From Sphingomonas trueperi (GTDB lineage: Bacteria; Pseudomonadota; Alphaproteobacteria; Sphingomonadales; Sphingomonadaceae), in the NCBI RefSeq assembly GCF_011927635.1, contig NZ_JAATJB010000013.1:62001-126000 (forward strand): a DNA stretch of 64,000 bases. Reading direction: 5' to 3'. The notes beneath the pieces are model-generated. The model was not told the origin of the DNA, did no database searches, and saw only the letters and a list, made by a program, of their open reading frames with translations. The position numbers were made by a program, and so were the translations under genes. Of this stretch, positions 51,401-59,342 are shown piece after piece (the first letter of the stretch is position 1; each line of letters opens with the position of its first letter).

Positions 51401-52746
51401 CCGTCGCTGACGATGTGGGTGGGAAGCAGCGGCCGATAGCTCGGCTTCGGCGGCGCGACCGACGCCATCGCGGCCGATTGCACCAGCTTCGTGGGATGCG
51501 GCAGCGCGTCCGGGATGCGGATCGACTGGAGCGCATAGGTCTCGTAGATCGAGTCCGACAGGCGACCGCCCTCGGGCGGCGTCCAGTCGATCGTCTCATA
51601 GTCGAGCGACACGCCTTCGGGCTGGGCGGTGCTACGCGCAGGCGCAGCGGACGCAGCCCGAGCGAGATAGCCGCGCACGGTGCGTGGAGCGACCGGCACA
51701 TCGACAGTCGTCTTAGGGAGCGACACCGGCGAACGGGCCGGAACCTGCTGGTCGATCCATGCGAGCAACGTCGCGACATTGGGTGCGAGGCCGGCCGAGT
51801 CCGGAAAGCGGGTGGGGTCCTCGGCCGGCGCCTTGTCGATGACGGTCAGGCGCGTCTCGATGGTCGTGCCATGCTTGGCATAGACCGAGCCCGCGACGGC
51901 GGCCGTGAAAACAACGCGCCCGAGCTCCTGCATACGGATGAAGGCGTCGCGCCACGCAGGGGCGTCGGGTGAGAAGTTTGCGCCGGTGATCGCGACCAGG
52001 CGGCCGCCATCGGCAAGACGTGCCAGGGCCGAGGCGACATGGCGATAGGCGGCGTCTGCCACCCGTCCTGTGACGTTGGCCATCACCGAGAACGGCGGGT
52101 TCATAATGATGACGCTGGGAACGGCCGTCCGATCGAGATGATCGTCGATCTGGGCGGCGTCGAAGCGCGTGACCGGAATGGCCGGAAAGAGTGAGGCGAG
52201 GAGATCGGCGCGCGTGTCCGCAAGCTCGTTGAGGATGAGCGCGGAACCGGCGATTTCGGCGAGGATCGCGAGCAGGCCGGTGCCGGCCGAAGGCTCCAGC
52301 ACGCGGTCTGCCGGGGTCAGCGATGCCGCGGTCAGGGCGGAGAGCCCGAGCGGGACCGGCGTCGAGAATTGCTGGAAGGCCTGCGCTTCTTCGGAGCGAC
52401 GCGTGTGCGTCGGAAGAAGACTGACGATCTTGGTCAGCGCGGAAAGGCGTGAAGCCGGCGAAGCGGCTTTGCGGAAAAGCGCCTTTCCGTATTTGCGCAG
52501 GAAGAGGACCGTCGCGACCTCGCAAGCGTCATAGGCCGTCTTCCAGTCCCAGGCGCCGGCCGCATCGGACGCGCCGAAGGCCGCTTCCATGGCGGTGCGT
52601 AGCGTTCCGGCGTCGACCGGTCGGCCCTGTTCAAGTGGGTGAAGGAGGTGCTCGGCGGCGGCCAGCACGGCGGAGGCCGGAGGGATCGCGGGCGCGACCG
52701 GATGCGAGACTGCCGGGACGGCAGCCGGAAGCGAAGCGTGGAGCAT
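48418..52746 (-). CDS. Methyltransferase/strawberry-notch helicase fusion
   Basis: A 1442-residue protein. The N-terminal domain is an N6-adenine-type methyltransferase fold: VLEPSAGTGLLAILAEIAG and IIMNPPFSVMANV. It is followed by a large superfamily 2 helicase of the strawberry-notch type with LGDGTGAGKGRQSAGIIL (Walker A), IIFDESHAMQNAGG (DExH box) and the C-terminal GLGRTNRTNQAQ motif. It is common in large ICEs and plasmids and may protect or remodel incoming DNA. ATG 52746. Confidence 0.9.
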   Translation of the reverse strand: MLHASLPAAVPAVSHPVAPAIPPASAVLAAAEHLLHPLEQGRPVDAGTLRTAMEAAFGASDAAGAWDWKTAYDACEVATVLFLRKYGKALFRKAASPASRLSALTKIVSLLPTHTRRSEEAQAFQQFSTPVPLGLSALTAASLTPADRVLEPSAGTGLLAILAEIAGSALILNELADTRADLLASLFPAIPVTRFDAAQIDDHLDRTAVPSVIIMNPPFSVMANVTGRVADAAYRHVASALARLADGGRLVAITGANFSPDAPAWRDAFIRMQELGRVVFTAAVAGSVYAKHGTTIETRLTVIDKAPAEDPTRFPDSAGLAPNVATLLAWIDQQVPARSPVSLPKTTVDVPVAPRTVRGYLARAASAAPARSTAQPEGVSLDYETIDWTPPEGGRLSDSIYETYALQSIRIPDALPHPTKLVQSAAMASVAPPKPSYRPLLPTHIVSDGVLSDAQLETVIYAGEAHGEYLAGAWTVDETRDLVSAAPDDAANAVRFRKGFMLGDGTGAGKGRQSAGIILDNWLQGRRKAVWISKSDKLLEDAQRDWSALGMERLLVTPLSRFPQGTAIRFAEGILFTTYATLRSDDRGEKLSRVKQIVDWLGSDFDGVIIFDESHAMQNAGGGKGERGDVSPSQQGRAGLRLQHALPNARVVYVSATGATTVHNLAYAQRLGLWGGEDFPFANRAEFVEAVENGGVAAMEVLARDLRSLGLYTSRSLSYDGIEYELLEHQLTPEQTRIYDAYAGAFAIIHNHLDAAMQAANITGDSGTLNRQAKSAARSAFESAKQRFFGHLLTSMKTPTLVRSIEQDLADGHSAVIQIVSTGEALMERRLAEIPTEEWNDVRVDITPREYVLDYLAHSFPVQLYEPFTDSEGNLSSRPVFRDGQPVESREAAARRDELIERLASLTPVPGALDQIVQRFGTDIVAEVTGRSRRVVRKGDRLAVENRAASANLAETAAFMDDQRRVLVFSDAGGTGRSYHADLAARNQRLRVHYLLEPGWKADAAIQGLGRTNRTNQAQPPLFRPIATDVKAEKRFLSTIARRLDTLGAITRGQRQTGGQGLFRPEDNLESHYARDALRQLYLLLVRGKVEGCSLDRFESATGLKLMDDKGIKDELPPITTFLNRLLALTIDLQGVLFTAFEQLLTTKIEGAIRSGVYDLGLETLQAESFIVTDSQVIHTHPGTGAETRLLTITRRERNRPTTLDMAIDHLADPRARLLVNARSGRAAVQIPAPSMMLDDGEIERRVCLIRPMEQHYAPLRMLDESHWEEADRAAFAAAWWAELNDVPDFSDSTIHIVAGLLLPIWKRLPNESTRVYRLQTDAGERIIGRRVSPAWAANASAMGASTLTPDAAFTALIDGTTTLDVSEGMQLRRARVMGTNRIELSGFTDAMRDRLRAYGLFSEIISWKLRFFVPVDASGPAILAKLLDTFPVARISEREAA

Positions 52747-52975
52747 GATGGAGAACCTCGGAGAGCTGAGACGGACGAGCCGGCCCGACGCTCTCTCTCG
52801 ACCGGACGGGCTCAAACCCGTCCCGGCCGTCCTCTCACTCTGGCGCGGGGTGAGCCCGATTCATCGCTCCGCCTTCCGGCGGCGGCGATCTGACGCTAAA
52901 CTTTCCTGGGAAAAGAAGCCGCGGCGCCTCAGCTTACTGGAGTTCGCCGTGCCGGGTGAGAAAGAGGCAGGCGAG

Positions 52976-53335
52976 ATGAAGGGCAGCGCGAGCGGCATCA
53001 TTGCGGCGGGTTGTCTGGCGGTCGGGTTCGGCGCGGGGTTCGTTCTCCGGCCGGTGATCGCGCCGGTGTCCGCGTCGCCGGCTGTCGCGGCCGGGGTCGC
53101 GCAGCCGACGGACAGTGAGGCGACGGCGGCGGTCCGCCGCCATCGCCTGTTCACGGGGACTGCGCTCACCAAGGCCACACTGAAGCTCGGCGACTGCTCG
53201 CCCGGTGGCGTCGGTCCGGGCGTCACCTGCATGACGCAGCTCGTCATGGATCCAACCAAGGCGGGCGCGACGCCGCAGAACCGGCCGATCGGCTTCGCGC
53301 GAGTGAAAGGCCAGTGGGAGGTTGCGGTATGGTAG
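52976..53335 (+). CDS. Small anchored or exported protein, unknown
   Basis: A 119-residue protein from ATG 52976, with GAGGCAGGCG upstream. An N-terminal hydrophobic helix (IIAAGCLAVGFGAGFVLRPV) anchors or exports a short domain with two cysteines (LGDCSPGGVGPGVTCMT). The domain could be disulfide-bonded in the periplasm. It is divergent from the helicase gene. No family recognised. Confidence 0.6.
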   Translation: MKGSASGIIAAGCLAVGFGAGFVLRPVIAPVSASPAVAAGVAQPTDSEATAAVRRHRLFTGTALTKATLKLGDCSPGGVGPGVTCMTQLVMDPTKAGATPQNRPIGFARVKGQWEVAVW

Positions 53336-53436
53336 AGGCGGTCGAGGATGGCGACGTTTCCCTAGTAGGGCGATCGCGGCCTGCGCATTCGAGGGCGCAG
53401 GATTATTTCGCGATGGCTGAAAGCTAGGTCGTTGCA

Positions 53437-53805
53437 GTGGAAGCTCTCGCGCCCCAGGCCGACCAGGCGGTCGCGCCTTTTCATATGATGGTCGGGCATG
53501 CGGTTGAACTGTCAATGAAGGCCGTTCTGGCTCATGCGGGCCGGGACGAAGAATGGTTGATGATGGCCGGTCACAGCCTCGACCGCTGTTGTCGGCAGGC
53601 TCTTTCAAGTGGCTTCTCGGGGCATGCGAATGAAGAGCTGGCGGCGCTGGTCGACTTGCTTGACGGGCCGCATTACGACCAACGCTTCCGCTATCCCGTG
53701 CTGTTCGGAGGAACTCCGCATCTCATAGCCGCTGATGCGGCCGAGACCCTGCGCCTTCATCTGGAAGACGTCAGGATATGGCTTTCGTCAGGTTCGCCGA
53801 CATGA
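53437..53805 (+). CDS. HEPN-like protein, possibly truncated by TAG
   Basis: A 122-residue helical protein from GTG 53437. MMVGHAVELSMKAVLAHAG and GHSLDRCCRQAL resemble HEPN domains of the type that pair with nucleotidyltransferases. The frame continues upstream as AQDYFAMAES before an in-frame TAG at 53425-53427 and reads like the expected first helix, so the gene may be a fresh nonsense mutant. A strong terminator follows the stop. Confidence 0.55.
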   Translation: MEALAPQADQAVAPFHMMVGHAVELSMKAVLAHAGRDEEWLMMAGHSLDRCCRQALSSGFSGHANEELAALVDLLDGPHYDQRFRYPVLFGGTPHLIAADAAETLRLHLEDVRIWLSSGSPT

Positions 53806-53809
53806 AGCC

Positions 53810-53836
53810 AGGAGCCCGGCGCTGAGCCGGGCTCCT
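53810..53836 (+). terminator. Hairpin between convergent genes
   Basis: AGGAGCCCGGC-GCTGA-GCCGGGCTCCT is a perfect 11-bp stem five bases after the plus-strand gene stop. Confidence 0.7.
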
Positions 53837-53889
53837 CTGGATGGTTCGGTAGACAGGGGGCCTTGGGGCGCTTCGTCAGCGAAGAATTC

Positions 53890-53913
53890 GCGGAGCGGCC
53901 GTAGCCGCTCCGC
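53890..53913 (-). terminator. Hairpin after parB-like gene
   Basis: GCGGAGCGGC-CGTA-GCCGCTCCGC, 10-bp stem, starts eight bases downstream of the minus-strand ParB-like stop. There is no T tract. Confidence 0.55.
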
Positions 53914-53920
53914 GACGCGC

Positions 53921-56044
53921 TCATTCGGCCGCGACGAGCTGGGCGTCCTCGTCCTCGGCGGCCGCCTCCTCGTCGTCGCCCGTGAGGAAGTCGGGCAGCG
54001 CGGTCTCTTCGTTCTCGCCGCCGGCCTCGGTGTCCGGGGTGGCCGCCTCGGGCTCAGCGACCAGACGCAGCGGCTCCGGCAACCAGCCGGATTCGGCCAG
54101 CAGGCGTTCGGCCTCCTTGGCCATGTCGCCCTTCTTCAGGTGGTCGATGAGTTGCGCTGCCTGATCGCCAGCGCCCTCGCGGACTGCCTGAAGGATGCGG
54201 GGCTTGGTGACCCTACCGAGATAGTTGCCGACGGTCGGACGCCAGCCGACGTCCACCATGTCGAGGCCAGTGGCGCGGGCCAGTCGGTCGGCTTGGCCGA
54301 GCCGCATGTCGAGGCCGTGCTGCGAGACGCCGTTGCCGCCATAGGGGTTAGGCTTCTCGTAGAGCGCATTGACGCCGTAGCTCACGCAGTGCGCCAGCAG
54401 CGCCATCCGGCTCGTGTCGTCGAGCGCCGCCAGCCAGTCCCAGAGCGCATCGTCCTCAGCGGGAATGTCGCCCGCCCAGCCCTCGTGGCGCTCATGCACT
54501 GCGCGAGCCGATGGACTGTCCTTCAACGCATCGTCCTGCACCGGGAAGAAAACGTGACTGACGGAGGCCTCCATCGCACCCTTGTACATGCGATGCTGGA
54601 AGGTGTCGGAGACCACCTTGTGCAGGAGCGCGGTCATCGCGACGTGCGGGTTGTCGGCCAGTGCATTGCGCAGCGCCAAGGTGCGATGGGCCGTCAACTC
54701 GGTGACGAGGCGATCGGGCAGCGGCTTGATCGCATCGTCCTCGTCGTCCTCCGGCTCGGCAGGCTGGCCGCCGATCGTGATGACGGCACGCTGCACGATC
54801 GGTTCGGCCGGATCGCCGCCGGCTTCCATGCCAATCTCGCCCTCGGGGGCGATCGGCGCTTCGTCCTCGGCCCGGACATAGCCGCGATCGATGTCGACCT
54901 GGCCGTCATGGGCGATGCTGATGAACACGCCCGCGCGGGCGATATCGTCGGTCTCGTAGCGGAAGGGTCGCGCCTCGAGGGCGGCGAGCGCCGTCTCGAT
55001 CTCGCCGAGCCGCTGGTCAACCTCGTCCGGCAGCTCGTCGGCGCCCTCATATTCGGCCTCGAGCTTCTGCTGCTCGCCGATCAGGGCGTCGATCGTCGCC
55101 TGTTCCTCGGTCGTGAGGTCGAGGGCATCGCCCTGCAGTTCGCGCAGGCCGCGGGTCGCGTCATAGGGGAAGCTGACCGCGACCTCGATCCATTTCCAAC
55201 CCTCGGTCGCGACCGTCTCGGCGGTGACCTTCAGCTTTTCGGCGACCAGACGATCGAGCAGCGCCGGATCCTGCAGCCAGCCGCCATCATCGGATTGGAA
55301 GAGATCGCGCATGGTGACGCCGCCGGCGGTCTCATAGGCCTCGACGCCGACGAAGATAGCCCGCTTGTCGGACGCGCGCACCGTGGTCTCGGTCAGCATG
55401 CGCCGGATCTGATACGGCTCCTTCGACCAGGCGTCCTTGATCGCCTCCCAGACCTGCTCCTGGCGGGCGTGGTCGTTCGACACCGTGAAGGCCATTAGTT
55501 GCTCCAGCGTCATACCGTCCTCGGCATAGACATCGAGCAGCGCCGGCGATGCGGACGCGAGGCGCAGCCGCTGCTTGACGACCTGGGTCGGCACGAAGAA
55601 GGCTGCGGCGATTTCTTCCTCGGTCATGCCCTTGTCGCGCATGTCCTGGAAGGCGCGGAATTGGTCGAGCGGGTGCAACGGCGCGCGCTCAATATTCTCG
55701 GCGAGCGACACCTCTTCGGGGAGGATGCCGCCGTCGCGCTCCCGGACGACGCAGGGGACCGGCGCGACCTTGGCCAGGCGCTTCTGCTTCACCAGCATCT
55801 CCAGCGCGCGGAAGCGGCGGCCGCCGGCCGGCACCTCGAACATGCCGGTCTCGTTGCCATCGGCATCGACGACCGGGAAGACGCTGAGGCTCTGGATCAG
55901 GCCGCGCCGGGCGATCGAGGCCGCCAGGTCCTCGATCGAGACGCCGGCCTTCACGCGCCGGACGTTGGACTGGCTGAGCACCAGCTTGTTGAAGGGGATG
56001 TCGCGCGAGGACGACAGGGTGATCTTTTGAACGGCAGTAGCCAT
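53921..56044 (-). CDS. ParB/Spo0J-like nuclease-domain protein
   Basis: A 707-residue protein. The N-terminal ParB domain reads IPFNKLVLSQSNVRRVK, IARRGLIQSLSVFP, VPAGGRRFRALEML and SLAENIERAPLHPLDQFRAF, with GGRRFRA as box I and ENIERAPLHP as box II. A helix-turn-helix (MTEEEIAAAFFVPTQVVKQR) follows, then a long acidic region. It is the large ICE-backbone ParB, probably a DNA-binding modulator. ATG 56044 lies behind a hairpin leader shared with the DUF932 gene. Confidence 0.9.
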   Translation of the reverse strand: MATAVQKITLSSSRDIPFNKLVLSQSNVRRVKAGVSIEDLAASIARRGLIQSLSVFPVVDADGNETGMFEVPAGGRRFRALEMLVKQKRLAKVAPVPCVVRERDGGILPEEVSLAENIERAPLHPLDQFRAFQDMRDKGMTEEEIAAAFFVPTQVVKQRLRLASASPALLDVYAEDGMTLEQLMAFTVSNDHARQEQVWEAIKDAWSKEPYQIRRMLTETTVRASDKRAIFVGVEAYETAGGVTMRDLFQSDDGGWLQDPALLDRLVAEKLKVTAETVATEGWKWIEVAVSFPYDATRGLRELQGDALDLTTEEQATIDALIGEQQKLEAEYEGADELPDEVDQRLGEIETALAALEARPFRYETDDIARAGVFISIAHDGQVDIDRGYVRAEDEAPIAPEGEIGMEAGGDPAEPIVQRAVITIGGQPAEPEDDEDDAIKPLPDRLVTELTAHRTLALRNALADNPHVAMTALLHKVVSDTFQHRMYKGAMEASVSHVFFPVQDDALKDSPSARAVHERHEGWAGDIPAEDDALWDWLAALDDTSRMALLAHCVSYGVNALYEKPNPYGGNGVSQHGLDMRLGQADRLARATGLDMVDVGWRPTVGNYLGRVTKPRILQAVREGAGDQAAQLIDHLKKGDMAKEAERLLAESGWLPEPLRLVAEPEAATPDTEAGGENEETALPDFLTGDDEEAAAEDEDAQLVAAE

Positions 56045-56059
56045 CGGGATAGTCTCCGC

Positions 56060-56100
56060 GACGGGCGACCGAGAGACTCTCTCTCAACCTCCAACCCGTC
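56060..56100 (-). promoter_or_regulatory. Conserved hairpin leader before parB-like gene
   Basis: GACGGG and CCCGTC (56060-56065, 56095-56100) enclose an inner GAGAG/CTCTC stem in the 5' leader. The same layout occurs before the DUF932 gene. Confidence 0.45.
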
Positions 56101-56219
56101 ACGGAGCGAAGCGCCGCCCTCTTCCTCTAAAGGGGGCAGCGCCACGGACCGGTGAACCGGAGAGACACGGAAGCGCAAAGCCGGAGCCACGGAAAACCGC
56201 GTCCCCGGCGTCACGGAGA

Positions 56220-57413
56220 TCAGGCCGCTCGATCGAGGAGCTTCTTGGCCTTGGCCTCCATGTCGAGGCGGGCGTCTTGATGGGGCTTGTCGCGGGCGAC
56301 GGCGGTGATGCCCTGAACGAAGTCGAAGATGCTCACCGGCGGGCGGCCTTCCTCAGCCAGTACCGTGTCGATGATCTTCCCGGCCTCGGCCTTGGAGAAA
56401 CCGCGACGGCGCAGGAAGTCGGTGCGGTCTTCGTCCGTTCTCGCCACGATTCGCTCGCGCGCCGCCTTGATCCCGTTGACGAAGGGCAGGGGCGAGGAGT
56501 TCGCGAAGTTCAACAGTGCTGGGGCCGCCTCATGTGCAAACCGGTTGGCGGCGTATTTGCTGTGGCGGATGGTGATTTCCTCGAAATCTTCCACGCCCCA
56601 CAAATTTCGATTTTGGCAGACCGCGCGGAGATAGAAGCTCGCCATGCCAAGTGTCTTGGCGCCGACCTCGGAGTTCCAGCAGTAGAAGCCGCGGAAGTAG
56701 AGATCCGGCGAGCCGTCCGGCAGGCGGCCGGCCTCGATCGGATTCAGGTCATCGACCAGGAACAGGAAGACGTCTCGATCGGAAGCATAGAGCGTCGTCG
56801 TGTCCTTGGTGATATCGACGCGCGGATTGTAGACGCCGGTCGACCAGTCGAGCACGCCCGGTACCTTCCAGCGGGTGTCACCCGTGCCGTTGCCGGCGAT
56901 GCGCTGCACGGCTTCCACCAGTTCTGCGTCGAATATCCTCCCATAATCTGGGCCGGTGACGGCGCGCAGTTCCGTGCGACCGTCATCGGTTTCCAGCGTC
57001 TTGATCTGCTCGGCGCGATTGGATGTCAGGCCATATTGCAGGTTGATCCCGGCGAGCGCGGCCGGGAGCTGCCGTAAATAGGCGGCGGGTGCGCCGACCA
57101 GGCTGGCGAGTTGGCCGAAGGACCAGTGCGTCGGCGCAATGGCCGTATCGGTGCCGGGCAGGATGAGGGCCAACCGCTCCGGGTTGTTGCGGTTCGCCTC
57201 GACATGGATCAGCGCGCTTTCCACCACGCGCGTCTTGCTGCGATCGGCGCGGTCACGCACCGATCGCGCCAGCTCGGACAGCGAGAGGTATCGCTCGTCG
57301 GCCGGACGCGAGAACCACTCAGACGAGACGCGACCGACCCGCTCGCCGCGGCTGACATCCACCTTGTAACCGCCGGTCGTGTCACGGCGCGCATCGAGAA
57401 CTTGCATGTTCAT
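56220..57413 (-). CDS. DUF932 (phage/plasmid-like) protein
   Basis: A 397-residue protein of the DUF932 family: THWSFGQLASLVGAPAAYLR, TGPDYGRIFDAELVEAV, FCLVDD-type FLFLVDDLNPIE, GFYCWNSEVGAKTLGMASFY, AVCQNRNLWGVEDFEEI. These proteins occur on plasmids, phages and ICEs next to ParB; their function is unknown. ATG 57413 has GGAGATTGG upstream. Confidence 0.88.
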   Translation of the reverse strand: MNMQVLDARRDTTGGYKVDVSRGERVGRVSSEWFSRPADERYLSLSELARSVRDRADRSKTRVVESALIHVEANRNNPERLALILPGTDTAIAPTHWSFGQLASLVGAPAAYLRQLPAALAGINLQYGLTSNRAEQIKTLETDDGRTELRAVTGPDYGRIFDAELVEAVQRIAGNGTGDTRWKVPGVLDWSTGVYNPRVDITKDTTTLYASDRDVFLFLVDDLNPIEAGRLPDGSPDLYFRGFYCWNSEVGAKTLGMASFYLRAVCQNRNLWGVEDFEEITIRHSKYAANRFAHEAAPALLNFANSSPLPFVNGIKAARERIVARTDEDRTDFLRRRGFSKAEAGKIIDTVLAEEGRPPVSIFDFVQGITAVARDKPHQDARLDMEAKAKKLLDRAA

Positions 57414-57428
57414 GGGACCAATCTCCAC

Positions 57429-57467
57429 GACGGGCGCGGGAGCCTCTCTCCCAGCTATTTACCCGTC
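57429..57467 (-). promoter_or_regulatory. Conserved hairpin leader before DUF932 gene
   Basis: GACGGG and CCCGTC (57429-57434, 57462-57467) enclose GGGAG/CTCCC, matching the leader of the parB-like gene in layout and partly in sequence. Confidence 0.45.
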
Positions 57468-57603
57468 ACGGAAACCGGTCCGCACTCTCACTCTCAGGGG
57501 CGTTGCGGGGTCTCCCCGCAGAAGGGGTCGGTCGAGACCTTGGGCTCGGCCGCAGGGGAAGGCCTTCCCCTTCAGGACATTGGTCGAATTCGCTCTCGCT
57601 CGT

Positions 57604-58296
57604 TCACGATGTGTAGGGGGAGGCGCTTCCAACATGCTTGCGGGGAGCGTCAAACGGCCCATCGAGGAAGAAGGCGAGATACTCGGCCACCAGGCCCAAT
57701 TCTTCGTTTTCTTTGCCGATCGGAGCCCGGGTGAAGATTTCCAGCGCCGTAGCGAGCAGCCGGTCATAGGGGCGCGGGTGAATGGCAAAACGCGAGGAGA
57801 GCGGGTAGCCGAAATCCGTCGCCATGGCCGCGAAGATGGCACGTTGAACATGGCCATTGCCGTCAAGGAAGGGGTGAATTTTCCCAAACCAGCAGAAGGT
57901 GTAGGTCAAGGCGATCAGCCTGCCGAAGTCGTCTGCATTGGTGTCCGCAAGCAAGTCTCGGGAGTTCTTCAGCAACTCGGCCATGCGCGACACCACTTCG
58001 CCGGGCAGGCAGAATTCATAGTCGTTACCCGGCTCGAGTTGGCTCTCGGCAGAAATCCTCCGGTCGAAGAGCGCGGTGCCGGGCGTGCCGCGATAGGTGC
58101 CTGCATATTCGGGGTGATCGGACGGCGCGAAAGGCGCAAACAATTCCCGATGCAAGTCGAGCGGATCAGCCAAGATAGCCTGTCGCCGATGGGGATCTGC
58201 AACGATCTCGGTCAATAGCTGTCCGCAGCGCGCGGACATGGCGGCGTCATAGTCTTTCGTCGCGTGCGCTTGCCATCGTGGCGGGTGCTTCGTCAT
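57604..58296 (-). CDS. Fic-domain protein
   Basis: A 230-residue protein with the Fic active-site loop HPFLDGNGHVQRAIFAAM. The canonical HxFx(D/E)GNGRxxR has His in place of the first Arg; the second is present, so activity is uncertain. Fic enzymes transfer AMP or other groups to protein targets, often as toxins. There is no antitoxin helix gene beside it. It sits at the left end of a defence-like cargo block. Confidence 0.82.
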   Translation of the reverse strand: MTKHPPRWQAHATKDYDAAMSARCGQLLTEIVADPHRRQAILADPLDLHRELFAPFAPSDHPEYAGTYRGTPGTALFDRRISAESQLEPGNDYEFCLPGEVVSRMAELLKNSRDLLADTNADDFGRLIALTYTFCWFGKIHPFLDGNGHVQRAIFAAMATDFGYPLSSRFAIHPRPYDRLLATALEIFTRAPIGKENEELGLVAEYLAFFLDGPFDAPRKHVGSASPYTS

Positions 58297-58328
58297 TGCT
58301 CAGTTCTCCCCGGCTTGTGTCGCGCGCT

Positions 58329-59213
58329 TTAAATGAGGAATGGTTGGCGTGGGCCGGGCCACTCGTCGGTTTCCATCTGGAGCGCGAGATCAGCGCTGGC
58401 GATGCGCCGCAGGCTCGATGCGGCGATGAACTGCACCCCCAAAGCGAGCTTGACCACCTGCAGCCGCTTCAATCCTGCCGGCTTGTATCGGCTTTCGACA
58501 TAGGGCGGGAGGGCACCAACGACGGCCTGGACGCGTCGGTCATCGCGGTGCGGGCGCGCGTCCGCCATACGGCGGGCAAGCGACGACAGATTGTGGCCGT
58601 CCTTGCCCTTTCTGAAGGACTCCGGATCGACACCGTCCCGGACAAGGGCCGCCTTCATCGAAAGTTCGGCCACCATACAGATCGGCTGGATTACCGAGTC
58701 ATGGCTGAACGTCGTCGGGAGGGTGTTCGCCACATCTTCGAGATTGGACCGCGCCATGCACCAGAGCGTGGTCGCCGCTGGATTCCCTTGTTCGACTTCA
58801 TTCAAACCATTGGTGAAATCGTGGAGATCGGCGACCGCGAGAGAAACTTCGCCGGCAATTGCCCGATCCTGCCTACACCAGTTCCACCATTCCTCGGCGC
58901 TAGAGAACCCTGCTACCCGCCAGGGCTGGAGCGACACCTGGCCGAATACGACCGGGAAGGTGAGCTTGCGGACCTGATCGACGGACGCAGCGAAACCGAT
59001 CCCAGCACCTGGCCAGCTCGTGCTGACCTCGGGCACCATGGCGGTATAGGTGTCCATGATCGGTTTGACTTCGGGGTTTCCGCCGACCCCCATGACGAAG
59101 TTGGAACCGAGAAGCTCCATTGCGGCACGGAATGGCCGCTGATGGACGTGGATGCCTTCCTCCGCGTATTTGAGATCGAGCCGTCGAAGATCGTCCAACG
59201 TCCATGCGGTCAT
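58329..59213 (-). CDS. Unknown protein with HEPN-like C-terminus
   Basis: A 294-residue protein from ATG 59213. The N-terminal 180 residues are unassigned (TLDDLRRLDLKYAEEGIHVH, WWNWCRQDRAIAGEVSL). The C-terminal part has CMVAELSMKAALVRDGV and GHNLSSLARRMADAR, the same pattern as the HEPN-like protein at 53.4 kb. It lies 32 bases before fic on the same strand and is probably in one operon with it. Confidence 0.55.
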   Translation of the reverse strand: MTAWTLDDLRRLDLKYAEEGIHVHQRPFRAAMELLGSNFVMGVGGNPEVKPIMDTYTAMVPEVSTSWPGAGIGFAASVDQVRKLTFPVVFGQVSLQPWRVAGFSSAEEWWNWCRQDRAIAGEVSLAVADLHDFTNGLNEVEQGNPAATTLWCMARSNLEDVANTLPTTFSHDSVIQPICMVAELSMKAALVRDGVDPESFRKGKDGHNLSSLARRMADARPHRDDRRVQAVVGALPPYVESRYKPAGLKRLQVVKLALGVQFIAASSLRRIASADLALQMETDEWPGPRQPFLI

Positions 59214-59342
59214 GTGCGATTTTCCTTCCTTGCGGATTTCAGGATTCCGAGATCTTCGGAAATCCGCTTTTGAGACGGCGCGAGGGTCGAGAGCGCTTCG
59301 ACTGCCGCCCACCACGAACAGAACCGCGGTCCCACGTCTTCT

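Noticed and set aside
53735..55498. Plus-strand ORF of 587 codons opposite the ParB-like gene
   Set aside because: A shadow of the parB-like codons; no domain recognised and the minus-strand product has clear ParB boxes.
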